Assembly: GCA_002104905.1 (NCBI GenBank)
Contig: MCFE01000357.1
Location: 23,900 to 87,899, forward strand
Origin: Basidiobolus meristosporus CBS 931.73
Lineage: Eukaryota > Basidiobolomycota > Basidiobolomycetes > Basidiobolales > Basidiobolaceae
Direction of reading: 5' to 3'
Length of the DNA: 64,000 nucleotides
Both the position numbers and the translations under genes were made by a program. The notes beneath the pieces were generated by a model. It saw only the letters and a program-made list of their open reading frames with translations, did no database searches and had not been told where the DNA came from. Each line of letters opens with the position of its first letter. Position 1 is the stretch's first letter. This document shows positions 24,024 to 35,302 of the stretch, in pieces.

Positions 24024-24932
24024 ATGTCTTGTCCATTCGAAAGCAACTTGGATTTTGCGAATTTTTGCTCTGATTTTGAGCCACTGCTGTTCTCGAGCGT
24101 GAACGTATCCGACTGCAGAGACGCCTATGATGGCTTCTCTCACTTACCATCTCCTCAAACGCCCACCAAGTACATCTCGGATGATCTGTCATTCGTCGAG
24201 CCAATCGGTCGGGACTTTGCTCATTTTTGGAAGGAATCGCCTCTCTCCTCGCCACCAGAGAGCAACTACAGCCAGGAGAGCGATCCCTTCATATTTGCCA
24301 ATTATGACAATAAAGTATTTCCATTTTCAATGGAAGATCCTCTGGTTCTGGATAATATGTCCCCTATGGCATATCTCCCAGTACCATCCAGTGGGGGTCT
24401 TTGTTTACAGCCCGACTCGTGTGTCTCTCCAAACGACTTGGAGAGCCTACCGGCGACGCCATGTGTGAAGAGCACCATATCCGAGGCTAGCACAGACTGC
24501 CCCTCCCAGAGCCATCAGACCGTTCCAGAAGGCACCAAGCGGTCCAGGGGCCGCAAGGCGTCGACCAAACAGGAGAGCCAAGGGTGCAGCAAAACATTCG
24601 CCTGCGAGTACAGAGACTGTGGCAAGGTGTTCAAAAGGGCGGAGCATCTCAAGCGCCATGTTCGCTCCATCCACACCCTGGAAAAACGTAAGTTGGCTAG
24701 CGTTCGTCAAGAGTGTCTGACCATGTATCTAATGATTCTCTGTACCTCAGCCTTCCCATGCCCGCATCCAACTTGCACCAAGCGCTTCTCACGATCCGAC
24801 AACCTGAACCAGCACATCAGAGTCCATCGCAACTCTAGAGACAGGGTGGCCAACCCCAATTTCAGCCACTTCACACCCTACGTTCCATCGTCAGGAAATC
24901 CAGAGGCATACCAATCAGTGTTTCTGAATTGA
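24024..24932 (+). CDS. C2H2 zinc-finger transcription factor, Msn2/Msn4-like
   Basis: Two exons, 24024-24687 and 24751-24932, predict 281 residues. The 63-bp intron starts GTAAGT and ends CTCAG. Its removal joins the fingers by an EKPFPCP linker, which supports the splice. The ATG at 24024 (MSCPFESNLDF) is preferred over an upstream ATG because it lies closer to the expected distance from the TATA box. An acidic/Ser/Pro-rich N-terminal region is followed by a basic patch (KRSRGRKAS) and two adjacent C-terminal fingers, CEYRDCGKVFKRAEHLKRH and CPHPTCTKRFSRSDNLNQH. The finger pair with KRAEHLKRH / SRSDNLNQH is that of the yeast Msn2/Msn4 group, which binds the stress element AGGGG. Role in stress response is inferred from the family. 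Confidence 0.85.
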   Translation: MSCPFESNLDFANFCSDFEPLLFSSVNVSDCRDAYDGFSHLPSPQTPTKYISDDLSFVEPIGRDFAHFWKESPLSSPPESNYSQESDPFIFANYDNKVFPFSMEDPLVLDNMSPMAYLPVPSSGGLCLQPDSCVSPNDLESLPATPCVKSTISEASTDCPSQSHQTVPEGTKRSRGRKASTKQESQGCSKTFACEYRDCGKVFKRAEHLKRHVRSIHTLEKRKLASVRQECLTMYLMILCTSAFPCPHPTCTKRFSRSDNLNQHIRVHRNSRDRVANPNFSHFTPYVPSSGNPEAYQSVFLN

Positions 24933-25940
24933 TCGATTTCGCACCAGCAAACTGTCAATTATTGTCATACCTCTTCGGCACTCTCGTATCGAACAGCCTT
25001 AATGGCATTCTCTACATTTTGCTCACTGTAATCAATGGATATGCTTCGGCTCATATCAAAGATACGTACTGTACATAGGTCATCTGCCTTTCCTCTCTGT
25101 ATTCGATATTTTTCCCTCCCTCCCATCATGCATCACTTCGACTCAATAAATTAATCAAATATGCGGATTGCGCTTGGATCAAACCCTGCTGCATGTCCTA
25201 TTGGACAGCCGGTGTTTCGTACGGGTATCTTGGCATCGTTGATTGCAGTTGCATTGCTGACAATTTGGTAGGTGACCACCGGCAAAACCGGTGTCGCTCC
25301 ACGAATGAAGGCGATGGAGAACAGGAAGTTGCATAAGCGAGTATTAGGTAATTTCTGTGTACATGGGCTTAGGTATTCCGCCGAAACTTGCATTTAATTT
25401 AGATGCAACATGGGTTGACTCATTTGTCAGGTCTAATACTATGTCTTGGTCTTGTGTCCCTCACCTAAGCTAAGCACTTACTAAATCCGCTGTTGTGTGG
25501 ATCAAGATGAGGATGCTCCATCTTCATCCTTCCTGGGCTGTGTGAGAACTGCCTTGATGACAAATGGGATTTCTGCTTAGCTGATTACCCAAGTTTGGTT
25601 GGCAGAGCTGACTCAATATTTGCCTCTCCTATTCGATTTCTAGTTCCATTCTTGATTGTTGTTACCGTCCGAAGCTACCTCAAAATGTTACCGTACCTCA
25701 ATATCTGTGCCTTGTCCGGCAGCTGACTCGCCAGAGATGCTAATTGGATACAGACGTGGTGCTCTTGTTCTCAGGTCCTCACCACAGCCGCTCATACATG
25801 GCTGAGGGAAATCCCTGGATATATGCTAGTCAATGATCACATTGATTAGTGGAGTGATTTCCACAAAATCTATCCCAAATTAATTCAATGTTATCGCCAC
25901 AAATAAACAATCATAGTTACTTCCAGACGAGCTTGGAGAG
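24933..25940. other. Intergenic region between C2H2 factor and cullin
   Basis: About 1 kb. It holds the 3' end of the C2H2 gene and the presumed promoter of cullin-4. No other gene is supported. Confidence 0.4.
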
Positions 25941-28900
25941 ATGAATCCCTCATCGGCTGCGAACGGTAAAATGGAAGCATACGTCGAGCCACCCATAAAG
26001 AAACAAAAGCTATATGCTGAATACGAGCGTTCCGCGCAGAAAAACGCCGAGCTTGTACTGAAAGAAGCCGACAAATTCTACGCCCACCGCAAGGACGCGT
26101 TCCTGCTCTCACCCAGGCAGACGAATCACGAGCAATTCGAGTTGAAAGTGCTGGCGTCCTCTACCAAACAGATCCCTGGAAATTGGATATCTTCTTCACA
26201 AATCACTCTAAGTAGTAAACCCAACTCCAAGAAGCTCGTTATCAAACCACTTAAAGGTGAGTGGGTTTTGATGATTATCTGTTTTGACCTCGTTCTGAAA
26301 CTTACGCGCCCTGTTGCTATTCAGCTCCGCCCAAAGTCTCCGACGAATATATCCTAACACAGTGGGGTAGGTTAAAGCGCGCAATCAATGAAATTCAGCA
26401 GAATCAACCCCTCTCGGAGAAACTTGAGGAACTCTATCAGGTTTTACCTATTCTTTCCGTATCGTCTTGCCTGGTTTTGGCTCAACAGTTTTGACCCTTG
26501 TTGTTAAGGTGTGCCAAAATCTTTGTCACCAAAAGAAAGCAGCCTTTCTGTATGAGAAACTGGAGGTGGAGTGCCGGAACCACGTCGTCTTAGAGAAAGA
26601 GAAACTTGAGCGGTAAGTAAGCAGAATTTATATGTTGTCAAAGGCGCCTATGTTAAATTCTGTATGCTGTATTTTATAGGGACGCTTTCTTCGATGAACC
26701 GTTCTTGATAACTTTGAATGACTGTTGGACTCGATATTGTTCTCAGATGGTAAATAGCTTCTTACAATAGCATCTATAATTATGCCACTTCTAACCAGAG
26801 TCTGCGCTAGCATCTGATTCGCAGCATCTTCCTCTACCTCGATAGAACCTTTGCATTGCATACATCAGGAATGATGACTTCTTGGTAATGGCATATATGT
26901 AGTTGATGAAGAAATGGGAGATGCTAACTGGACTATTCCAGGGATATGGGATTGAGTATCTTTAATAAGTTCTTGATGACTTCCACCGAGATCCGGAAGA
27001 AGGCATTATCAGGAATCCTTAATGCTATCGAAAAAGAAAGGTTTCTATCAAGTCTAACGCACATGCTAGCCATAATGTTGAGACTAACCGTCTAAGCATG
27101 GATCAATAGCATGCCACAAGTATTGAAATCACTTCTTCGTATGTATTCCGATCTCGGAATATATCTCAATGGTTTCGAAAGACCGTTTCTAGAAGCAACA
27201 ACGCTGATCTACCGAGGGGCGGCTTCAGAGCGGATTGCTAATATGGAAATACAAGACTACCTATTGTATGTCGAGGAAAGACTGTTGAAAGAGAAAGAGC
27301 GTTGCCTACTTTATTTAGACGAGAAAACTAGGCGACCTCTAATTGAGTTGGTGGAACATGAGCTAGTCAAAAAGCACGCCAAAGCTCTACTAGAAAAAGG
27401 TAATGGTTATTCCAGCAGTCCATGTTGCAAGATCCCACCTAACATGCCACCATAGGGTTTGAAAGCCTCGTTAATACGAACGCTAGAGCAGATCTCTCCA
27501 GATTATACATACTGTTAGAGCGGGTCGGTGAATTAGAGCTGCTTCGAGCCTTCTTCGGATTTTATACCAAAGTAAGTCAAGTATACTGTCTTTGTTCGTC
27601 GAACTATAATTCACGCCGTTCCTCGATCTTTCCTATTAGCGTGTTGGCTTGCAGATTGTTACTAATCAAAACAAAGATTGTACTATGGTGCAAGACCTCC
27701 TGAATTTCAAAGAAAAATTAGACTTGATCCTCGATACATCTTTTCAAAAGAATGAGGGATTCTCCAATACTTTGAAGGATAGCTTTGAATCATTCCTCAA
27801 TATCAGGCAGCACAAACCAGCCGAGATGATCGGTATGCTCCATTATACAATATCCTACATCCAGTAACTAATTTTCTTTCGTTAGCCAAGTACATAGACT
27901 CAAAGCTTCGCTCAACCAGCAAGGTTAGTTTTCCCACCCGGTTTTATTGTTGTAAGCGGATAATAATCCCCACATAATCAAGATATCGGAGTCAGAGGTC
28001 GATGCTTTTCTCGACCAATCCTTGGTGCTCTTCCGATTTGTTCAGGGCAAAGACGTATTCGAGGCATTTTATAAACGTGATTTGGCCAAACGGCTGTTAC
28101 TGAATAAGAGCGTCTCGCTGAACGTCGAGAAATCGTTCATCTCCAAACTTAAAGCGGGTATGCTGACCATTAATAGGCCTGATTTCCGCATGGCTCTGAT
28201 GTTGTCTCCACCTTTTTTAGAATGCGGGCCTGGGTTCACGAGTAAACTTGAGGGGATGTTCAAGGATATGAATATATCCAGAGAACTTATGGATGCTTTT
28301 CACCAGGTTCATCTTCAATATACCGTCGATAATTCTACGGCTACTGACTACAGATTCCAACAAAGTCCAAAAAATACAAGGATACTTGTAAAGATACGGA
28401 GCTACATGTATCGGTACTAACTCAAGGCTTCTGGCCTGCTTATCGACCAAGCGACGCCAGATTACCGCCACAGGTAATGAAAGCATGATTCTGTATATGT
28501 AAATGATCTTGCTTATTTACTTAGTTTTGTCCCTAACCCATAGATGATGGAATACCAAGACCTGTTCAAGGATTTCTACCATAAGCGGTATCGCGGCAGA
28601 CACTTGATATGGCAATCCTCTCTTGGGTACTGCGTATTAAAGGGATATTTCCCAAAGGTACTGGTCGAGTGGTTTTCGCAATGTAAGGGAGGTGAGGCTA
28701 AAGTGGTTTGATTTTCAGGGGAACAAGGAGTTGGTGGTATCTTTGTACCAAGCCATAATTCTATTTCTGTTCAACGACGCTCAAACCCATCCCTTACGCC
28801 TGAGCTACCTTGATATATTCAAAGCCACCAACATCGGTAAGATTTGTGACCGAGAATCCAGTTTGGACGTTGGGCGTTGAGCGTATCTCATTTGTTGGTT

Positions 28901-29525
28901 TCTAGAAAAGCCTGAACTCGACAGGGCGCTTGCTTCGTTGACCCATGGCAAAACGCAGATTCTATTGAAGTACCCCAACGTACGGTTACATCCTGAACAC
29001 TCACCGTCACCTCTACACCACTAACCCTATCTAAAGAATCCTCAGATCAACAGCACAGACCTATTCGCAGTCAACGAAGAATTCACCGCCCCGTTGCTTC
29101 GTATCAAGACCAACGCGGTACAACTGGAGGAGTCTGTGGAAGATAACGCCATCACCACCGAAAAAGTCTTCCAGGATCGACAATACCAGGTAGGATCAAC
29201 GAGAATCGATTGAACCACCCCATACTGAAACCGGTCACCCCACTTAGGTCGATGCGGCCATCGTACGAATCATGAAATTCCGGAAAACCCTGGGTCATAC
29301 GGAGTTGATTAATGAACTCTTGGAACAGCTGAAATTCCCAATGAAGGTAAGGAACCCGAGCATGTCTAGCTTTAGCCCTGCGCCCCCACCCACACTCGCA
29401 CAGGCGATTAACCACTCCGAAACCTCTAGGCCACTGACCTGAAGAAGCGTATCGAATCATTGATTGATCGAGATTACCTCGAACGGGATAAATCCGACGG
29501 GAACATGTACAATTATCTTGCTTAA
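25941..29525 (+). CDS. cul4: Cullin-4, scaffold of CRL4 E3 ubiquitin ligase
   Basis: Nineteen exons predict 816 residues; the hand-made model sums to a multiple of three. Exons: 25941-26256, 26325-26440, 26509-26612, 26680-26749, 26811-26884, 26942-27040, 27110-27399, 27456-27571, 27640-27832, 27886-27923, 27983-28157, 28221-28306, 28354-28473, 28544-28657, 28719-28836, 28906-28979, 29037-29189, 29248-29346, 29430-29525. The N-terminus with KKLVIKPLK and the downstream [16 protein letters not shown] identify the Cul4 subfamily. The cullin-homology core has [27 protein letters not shown] and [11 protein letters not shown]. The C-terminal NEDD8 region has [12 protein letters not shown], with the acceptor Lys expected in IMK. 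The end, [10 protein letters not shown], is typical. It should bind DDB1 at the N-terminus and Rbx1 at the C-terminus. The small exons and introns are consistent throughout. Confidence 0.93.
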
Positions 29526-29555
29526 ATGAATGTATATCAGGTTGCGAGGGTGGAA

Positions 29556-29602
29556 TAAAATGAATGAATGAATGAATGAACGAACGAACGAACGAATGAA
29601 TT
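29556..29602. repeat. Tetranucleotide microsatellite (GAAT/GAAC)n
   Basis: About eleven units of AATG/AACG-type tetranucleotides just after the cullin-4 stop, in the presumed 3' UTR. There is a switch from GAAT to GAAC and back. Confidence 0.8.
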
Positions 29603-29734
29603 AGATCACATGTGTCGGTTGGCAAATGATTTCACTTTGCTCATTCCCGTGGGAATCCATGTCACCTGAGATCTCTCCTTTGGTGAGGTTGATGAACCAA
29701 CTGGTGTGGAAGCGGCGAGCCACGCTTTTCGACC

Positions 29735-31249
29735 ATGAGACTCACAGTTTCCCCTTGGGTTAACGCACTTTCCAGAACACAATTCAGGGCCGCTGCCGTG
29801 TTACCCCGACAGGCCCAAGTAAGGCAATACTACGGTGGTGCAGGTGGTAAAGCGCTTGGAGATAGCAGCCAGGAGTGCTGGGACCTAAGAAGCGACACCG
29901 GTAGGTCCCCTTCCCCCTTCCTCTTCCCTGTCTTCACCGAGAGGCTTCCTCTCGGGTGGCCTTCGTGGACTCGGAGAACGGTTTACTGATTCCAATTGTT
30001 CCCCCCCTTCCTGCTTTGCAGTGACCGAGCCCACCGCGGCCATGTTTGAGACGATGAGACAAGCTTCCAAAGGGGACGACGTGTTCGGGGTAAGTTTTTC
30101 CAAGGGTGTCCGCGCGCTCTGACAACCCGTCCCGTGGAGGGAGCGCCTGGAAACGGTCACCCCGCTCCTTGGCCGCCCCTCGCCACCCCTCCCTTCCCAC
30201 CGCTCACCTTGATTTTTTAGGAGGATCGGTGCGTTACCGGGTTCGAAAGCAGAGTGGCCCGACTGGCCGGTCACGAGGCGGCCCTGTTTTGTACCTCCGG
30301 TACACTTACCAACCAACTTGGCCTTCGGACCCACCTGAGGGATCCCCCGCAGTCCGTGCTGTGCGATAGCAGAGCGCACGTGTACGTCTACGAGGCAGGC
30401 GGGATCTCCTTTCACTCCCAGGCCAGCGTGACCCCGGTCGTGGCCAGTAACGGGGTGCACCTGACATCGGAGGAGGTCCTGGAGAATTTGATCGGGGAGG
30501 ATGTACACAACGCACCTACGAAGGTGGTTTCCCTGGAGAACACCTGCAACGGAATGATCTTTCCCCTCGACGAGATCAAGTAAGTGCGGCTTGGGTGTAC
30601 GGCCCTGCGACGGGGAAAGGACCTGGCGGTATCGGTGGGCTAACGTTTGTGATTTAGGAAGATCCGAGCCCTGACCAAGGAGAGAGGGATCAAACTCCAT
30701 CTAGACGGGGCGCGTCTGTGGAATGCCTCGGTGGCCGAGAACATCCCCATCTCGGAGTATGGCGCGCAGTTCGACTCGATGTCGTTGTGTTTCTCGAAAG
30801 GCCTGGGCGCACCCATCGGCTCGGTCCTGGTGGGGGACACCATGTTCATCCGGAAGGCGCGTCACTTTCGCAAACTGTTCGGCGGCGGCTGGAGACAGGC
30901 GGGTATGCTGGCCGCGGCCGGGGAGTATTGCCTCGACGAGCATCTGCCGAGACTCGGCCTTGACCACCGGAGGGCGCGTGGGCTGGCGGAGAGGCTGGCC
31001 CGGTTAGGCTTCCAGCTGGTCTACCCAGTTCACACAAATATGGTCTTCTTCAGCAGCGAGTCGGTTGGTGTCCCGATGGGGGACATCATCGAGGCGCTGG
31101 AGCAGAACCATGTCCGTATCATGGACTACGGTAAGAACCGGGCCAGGGTGGTGTTCCATCATCAGGTCCCAGATGAGGCGGTGACGAGGATCGCAGATGT
31201 TCTGGAGCGGATGGTAAGGAGCGGCAAGAACAAACCTGCCACCGACTAA
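29735..31249 (+). CDS. L-threonine aldolase, PLP-dependent
   Basis: Four exons (29735-29900, 30022-30089, 30221-30579, 30658-31249) predict 394 residues. It cleaves L-threonine or allo-threonine to glycine and acetaldehyde with pyridoxal phosphate (family knowledge). Visible signatures are DLRSDTVTEPT at the start of the fold, the EDRCVTGFE region, LAGHEAALFCTSGTLTNQL, SLENTCNG, HLDGARLWNAS, and the PLP lysine in SLCFSKGLGAPIGS. About 45 residues precede the fold; they are rich in Arg, Ala and hydroxylated residues and look like a mitochondrial presequence. Base composition is clearly richer in G+C than the neighbouring cullin gene. It converges with the minus-strand gene at 31498. Confidence 0.93.
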
Positions 31250-31497
31250 TGTGGTGCGTATCGTCCACTTCTGCCAACAAAAAACGGAATAAATCGCGGC
31301 GACCCCACGTTCGGGAGGGGAAGCGTGCCCACTGCTACGTAGAAATCAAGGGATCACTTGTGGTGGATACCGGTGGTTTTATTCGTTTGGCGAGGGGAGA
31401 ATGGACATGTATGCATCGAGTAAGCTTGGTACATAAAGAAAGATTATATTACATAAAGGGACGGTTCTCTCATGCTGGGTTGGCCAGTTTCCTGTTG
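31250..31497. other. Convergent intergenic region
   Basis: This short interval lies between the stops of the threonine aldolase and the minus-strand repeat protein, and probably holds both polyadenylation regions. Confidence 0.4.
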
Positions 31498-32064
31498 CTA
31501 CGAGTCACCGCCTGAAGTCCTCTGGACTTTGGCCTCTCCGGGCACGTTGATTGTGTCATTCTCCACCGCGCGCACCGCCTCGTCCACCAGCCCCGACTCC
31601 TCGTCGTCGAGCCAGTCCTGTTTGGGCGGAGAGGGGTGTTTCTTGGAGGCGCCTAGGGATTGCGCCTGAACCCCTTGCACGTTCGAGTCGGATGGGGCGC
31701 TGAAGGTCTCCTGCTTCGCCACACGGATGGCCTCTTTGGCGTACTCACTGTCCTCGTCGGAGCTCATCCAATCCTTCTGGATGTTCTCGGGAGAGAGGGA
31801 GGAAGGGGCGTCGGTCGTCTCCTCGACCACCGTTTCCCTATCCCCCATGGACTCGACCACCGTCTCACCGGGGATGTTGATGGTCTCCTCGGATATGGAG
31901 CGAATCGCCTCTTGGGCGTAGCCGCCATCCTCGGCGTCCATCCAATCCTTTTGGTCCGCGGGACGGGTGGGTTTCCCGGAGTAGAGGCGAGGCACAAGTA
32001 GCGGTCGGGCGGGGACCCTTGCGAGGTGGGGGTAGATGCGGAGGGGATTTCTTACGGGGAACAT
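31498..32064 (-). CDS. Hypothetical protein with three acidic repeats and a mitochondrial-type leader
   Basis: A single exon of about 188 residues. The frame is open further to an ATG at 32100; I prefer the ATG at 32064 because it starts a classical amphipathic Arg-rich leader (MFPVRNPLRIYPHLARV). After the leader come three imperfect copies of a roughly 30-60 residue module. Each contains a KDWM/QDWL-type start, an acidic DAED/DEDS/DEES stretch, an AIR or AVR core and an INIPGE/SAPSD/INVPGE end, at about residues 40-75, 95-130 and 155-185. No known family is recognised. The leader suggests import into mitochondria; the repeats could be short binding modules. High G+C, like the neighbouring threonine aldolase. 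Confidence 0.6.
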   Translation of the reverse strand: MFPVRNPLRIYPHLARVPARPLLVPRLYSGKPTRPADQKDWMDAEDGGYAQEAIRSISEETINIPGETVVESMGDRETVVEETTDAPSSLSPENIQKDWMSSDEDSEYAKEAIRVAKQETFSAPSDSNVQGVQAQSLGASKKHPSPPKQDWLDDEESGLVDEAVRAVENDTINVPGEAKVQRTSGGDS

Positions 32065-32100
32065 GGTGTCGAAGTGAATGTGGGGGATTCCTTTGGGCAC

Positions 32101-32673
32101 TGGAGCTGGTTTATATCATCCCCTGAGCATCACCCACCCAAGGGAAGATGGGACGCGCCGAGAGATTGCGCAATCCAATCCGAGCCCGACCCATTACTTT
32201 GTGATGACGCATCTCAAGGGTGAGGTGTTGGTTCCCGGACGACCCACTCCTATTTGTCACTGTTGGTGTCATGCTGAACTATAGTTCAGGGCTCACCTCG
32301 ACACGACCAGTCATTCGTCCCCTCACCCTCACCCATGCCATCACTCTCACTCTCACTCCCACTCCCACCCTCTCCCTCTTCCTCGTCATATTTGGGTGGC
32401 AGCAGCCGCGAGCCCGGTTCACCTCAACCGAGGACCACCATCGCAACAACCACTGCCCACCCCACTCGTCAGCGCAGAAAAACAACAAATAAATCCACAT
32501 ACAAAATCATCAGCAATATATATTTTTGGCAATTTTCTTGGGTTGGTTCCAGTTCAACGATACTAACGGGATAGGATCTACGTGAAGCGGAAATGGATTA
32601 TGGTTCATTTTGCGTAGAGGGGAAGGTAAAGGTGGAGGTGGAGGTGGAGGTGGTGGAGGGTGGGTGTGGTCGT
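32101..32673. other. Intergenic region with low-complexity tracts
   Basis: Contains a (TCACTC/CTCCCAC)-type pyrimidine-rich tract at about 32320-32380. A (GGTGGA)n purine tract lies at about 32631-32662, just downstream of the eIF3m stop. No gene is supported. Confidence 0.4.
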
Positions 32674-34393
32674 CTAGGCATTGGCATTGGTGGCTGCGTT
32701 GGTGGTGATGCTGACGGTGGCGTTCCCATTGGCATTCACACTGGACTGAGCGATCACCTTGGCGTTGGAGACCACCTTCAAGATATCCGACAACGATTGC
32801 TTCCAGCCCTTCATCTTGGCACCGAGCTCTTCCCAGTCCTTTGTGGTGAAGACACGACGAGTGGAACGGCTGTGGATGGGATGGGGGTTAGTGAAACACG
32901 GTCTTCATGCTGGCTGGCCGGTGGCGGCAACGTACCTGATGGTGACGGTCTCGTTGAGTTGGTTGAGCTTGGCTTCGATCAATCCGGCGCGTACAACTGG
33001 TTTGGTCGGTAAGTATCAGGTGGGAATGGATAGATTCAGTGGTGCTTACCATCGATGACCCAGAACTCAACCTCGTCGGCGTCGATCTTGAGTGCGTCAC
33101 AGACTGCACTGTAGGAGAGTTCGTTTCCGAGATGCTCCGAGCCCAGGGAGGCAAGGGTCAACATACGGATCTTGTTGATGTTGTCTTCCTCATTGAAACC
33201 TAGCGAGATTCCGGGAGATCAGTGGGGTGACCGGAGAGAAGCGGGTGACATCCCCCTCGACTTACCGAACTCTTGAACAGCCTGGCCGTTCTCCGCCACG
33301 AATTGGTTGTACTCTGTGAGGCTGCCGTTCAGGAAGATGTTCATCAGCTTGAAGATGGTCTCGCCCTGGAGGAGTTGGACGGAGGGCATCTTGGACAGAT
33401 CCTCGAATTGGAACACTCCGGGCATTTTGATGGCGTCGACGATGGCCTTCTTGGCGAATGGCTTAGCCTCCTCGGCATCCGAGTCGAATGAGGCGAGGTA
33501 CTTGAGGGCGTATTCGTAGGATTGCTTACTAGAAAAGAGGACGCCCGGTAAGTAGAGATTCCAAGGTGGATATGCACTGCAGGTCGATCCTACTAGTATT
33601 GAGCTGTGTTCAATTTCTCACTCAAAAGGAGATACAATTCACGGATCTGGCTCTTGGAAGCACCCCACTGCTGAAGCCACGAGTCCACAGACTTGAGCTG
33701 GGAAGCAACGGCCTCCATACGGTTGTTTTGGGAGGCGACGTTGACGACGGCAACAAAGAGGGTGTAGCGAAGTGGGAAGGTGGCAGGCAAAACGTTGAAG
33801 TAGTTCGAGAGGCTAACAGGGAGAGGAAACCAGTTTAGTTGACTTGGCTAGGCTACGTAAGCACAACGGACGCAGTCTTACATTTGCATTCTGACACTGG
33901 CTTTCCCTTCGGCCTTGACCAAAGCCTCGATCAACTTTTGAAGGAGGGCTTCGGATGAGGCGGCTTTGCTACCAACGATCACGGCCAACAAATGGTTGAA
34001 GGCGAGCTCGGTTTCTGGGTACAAGTGGCTGGGGTTAGTAAGGGTGCGGCAAGCAGAAGAGAACTGTACTTCAGGTACCTTGGTCATCAAGGGTGAGAAG
34101 AAGGTCGCTCTCGTCGACGAACTTTTGGTAAACTTCGTCGAACTTCTCGGAATCGACGAGGGCCTTGATTTCCAAGTAGTATGGAGAGTTCTCGTTTTCT
34201 TCTCCCTTGATATCGCTGACGTAGGAGGCGAAATCCAAAGCCTGCATAGACACATACATGGGGTTAAAACGGAGCCAGGCGAAGAAGGTTGAAGCGGGCC
34301 CCCCAAAAGTGCTTGGGCCCGCCTCGTCATAGCTTAGGCAGGTACCTGAACGTCCGGGCTTCCCTCAACAAAGATGGTGTTTACGTTCTCCAT
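32674..34393 (-). CDS. Eukaryotic translation initiation factor 3 subunit M (PCI domain)
   Basis: Eight exons on the minus strand: 34393-34346, 34241-34079, 34014-33882, 33812-33594, 33528-33266, 33199-33050, 32996-32936, 32869-32674. They predict 410 residues; the sum is divisible by three. The acceptor of exon 3 was chosen at 34014 because the nearer AG breaks the frame. Visible signatures are NYFNVLPATFPLRYTLFVAV, the FEDLSKMPSVQLLQGE segment with the following helix, and the PCI winged-helix part (IRMLTLASLGSEHLGNELSY ... VRAGLIEAKLNQLNETVTI). The C-terminus is Asn/Ala/Thr-rich (NANGNATVSITTNAATN). The role in the eIF3 complex during initiation is known for the family. It lies head-to-tail with MZT1. 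Confidence 0.9.
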
Positions 34394-34657
34394 TTCGAAA
34401 ATAGAACCTGATAGCTTTCTACTTAGCTTACGCAAAATAAAGCTAATCGCAAAGCTCGCGTACTCAGCGAGGTTCCTTTTTTCAGGCAAGAAAAAAATCT
34501 CCCCTCCCAACGAAAAAAAAGAATCAAATGGTGGTGATATTCCCAGCAAAACTGGATCAAAAAAATTCTCGATTTGTTCAGCGGTTCAGGATTGCGATCA
34601 AATTTGCTCGGATCAAGCGATCTCCCTTTATTTATATTACAGATGGGCTCACGAGGG

Positions 34658-34716
34658 TGGGATAGTATGGCTAGGATAGTATCGCTAGGATAGTATCGCT
34701 AGGATAATATTGCTAG
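34658..34716. repeat. 14-bp tandem repeat
   Basis: The unit GCTAGGATAGTATC occurs at 34670-34683 and 34684-34697, with a variant at 34698-34711 and partial units on both sides. It lies between the eIF3m start and the MZT1 stop. Confidence 0.8.
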
Positions 34717-34750
34717 AAGTATATTTGTCTAGTAATTCATTACAGAAGCG

Positions 34751-35067
34751 TCATGCTTCGCTGGTCTGTTTGAGGAAGGGTTGAGTTTGACATTGGTTCG
34801 TTGGTGAGCTTCTCAATGCGAAAGGTACCTGTAGCTTCTTTCCTTCGCGGCGAAGTTCCTTGATGACCGCCGCTAAAGCATCCGGGTTTACCCCGTTCTC
34901 AAGTAAAGTCATGCACAGGCTGAGCGTCTCACGGTCCAAGCCTGTCCCTAGAAGCTTGGAAATATCATTTACAACTGGAAGTTGGATCAGTACACTGTCA
35001 TATTCTTATTGTTTTATTGCCTACTTTCAAAGGTCTCTCGCATATCGCGGCTGCGTTGATCCTCCAT
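34751..35067 (-). CDS. mzt1: MOZART1 (mitotic-spindle organizing protein 1)
   Basis: Three exons (35067-35025, 34974-34829, 34765-34751) predict only 67 residues. The last exon is 15 nt. The protein is almost entirely the MOZART1 core, with ISKLLGTGLDRETLSLC, LLENGVNPDALAAVIKE and LRREGKK, preceded by a RETFE helix as in animal and plant MOZART1. Known role: it binds the N-terminal regions of gamma-tubulin complex proteins and promotes microtubule nucleation at spindle pole bodies. It is divergent from the MTG1 gene, with about 235 bp between the starts. Its small size and micro-exon make it easy for annotation pipelines to miss. Confidence 0.9.
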
Positions 35068-35302
35068 CTTGTGCAAGTTTAAGTGTTCTCTCGGCTTCAC
35101 CAATGGTTTGGCTGAAGTGTGGTTTATTTACTGGATTATTTAGAAGGATGGTGTTGTCGGTAGGGACCAACCCCATTTCTGGCCCATCCTGAATAATCAT
35201 CACCGAGAATTTTTTCAAACTGTTTAACTTAGCCACCGCGGAAATAAAGCAAAAGCGGTCCTTCAAGAGTTTGGGTTGTTTAGGCGGACCGAGGCGGAAA
35301 CC

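Noticed and set aside
29885-30700. 271-codon minus-strand frame
   Set aside because: Antisense to the threonine aldolase in a GC-rich region; it crosses well-supported introns.
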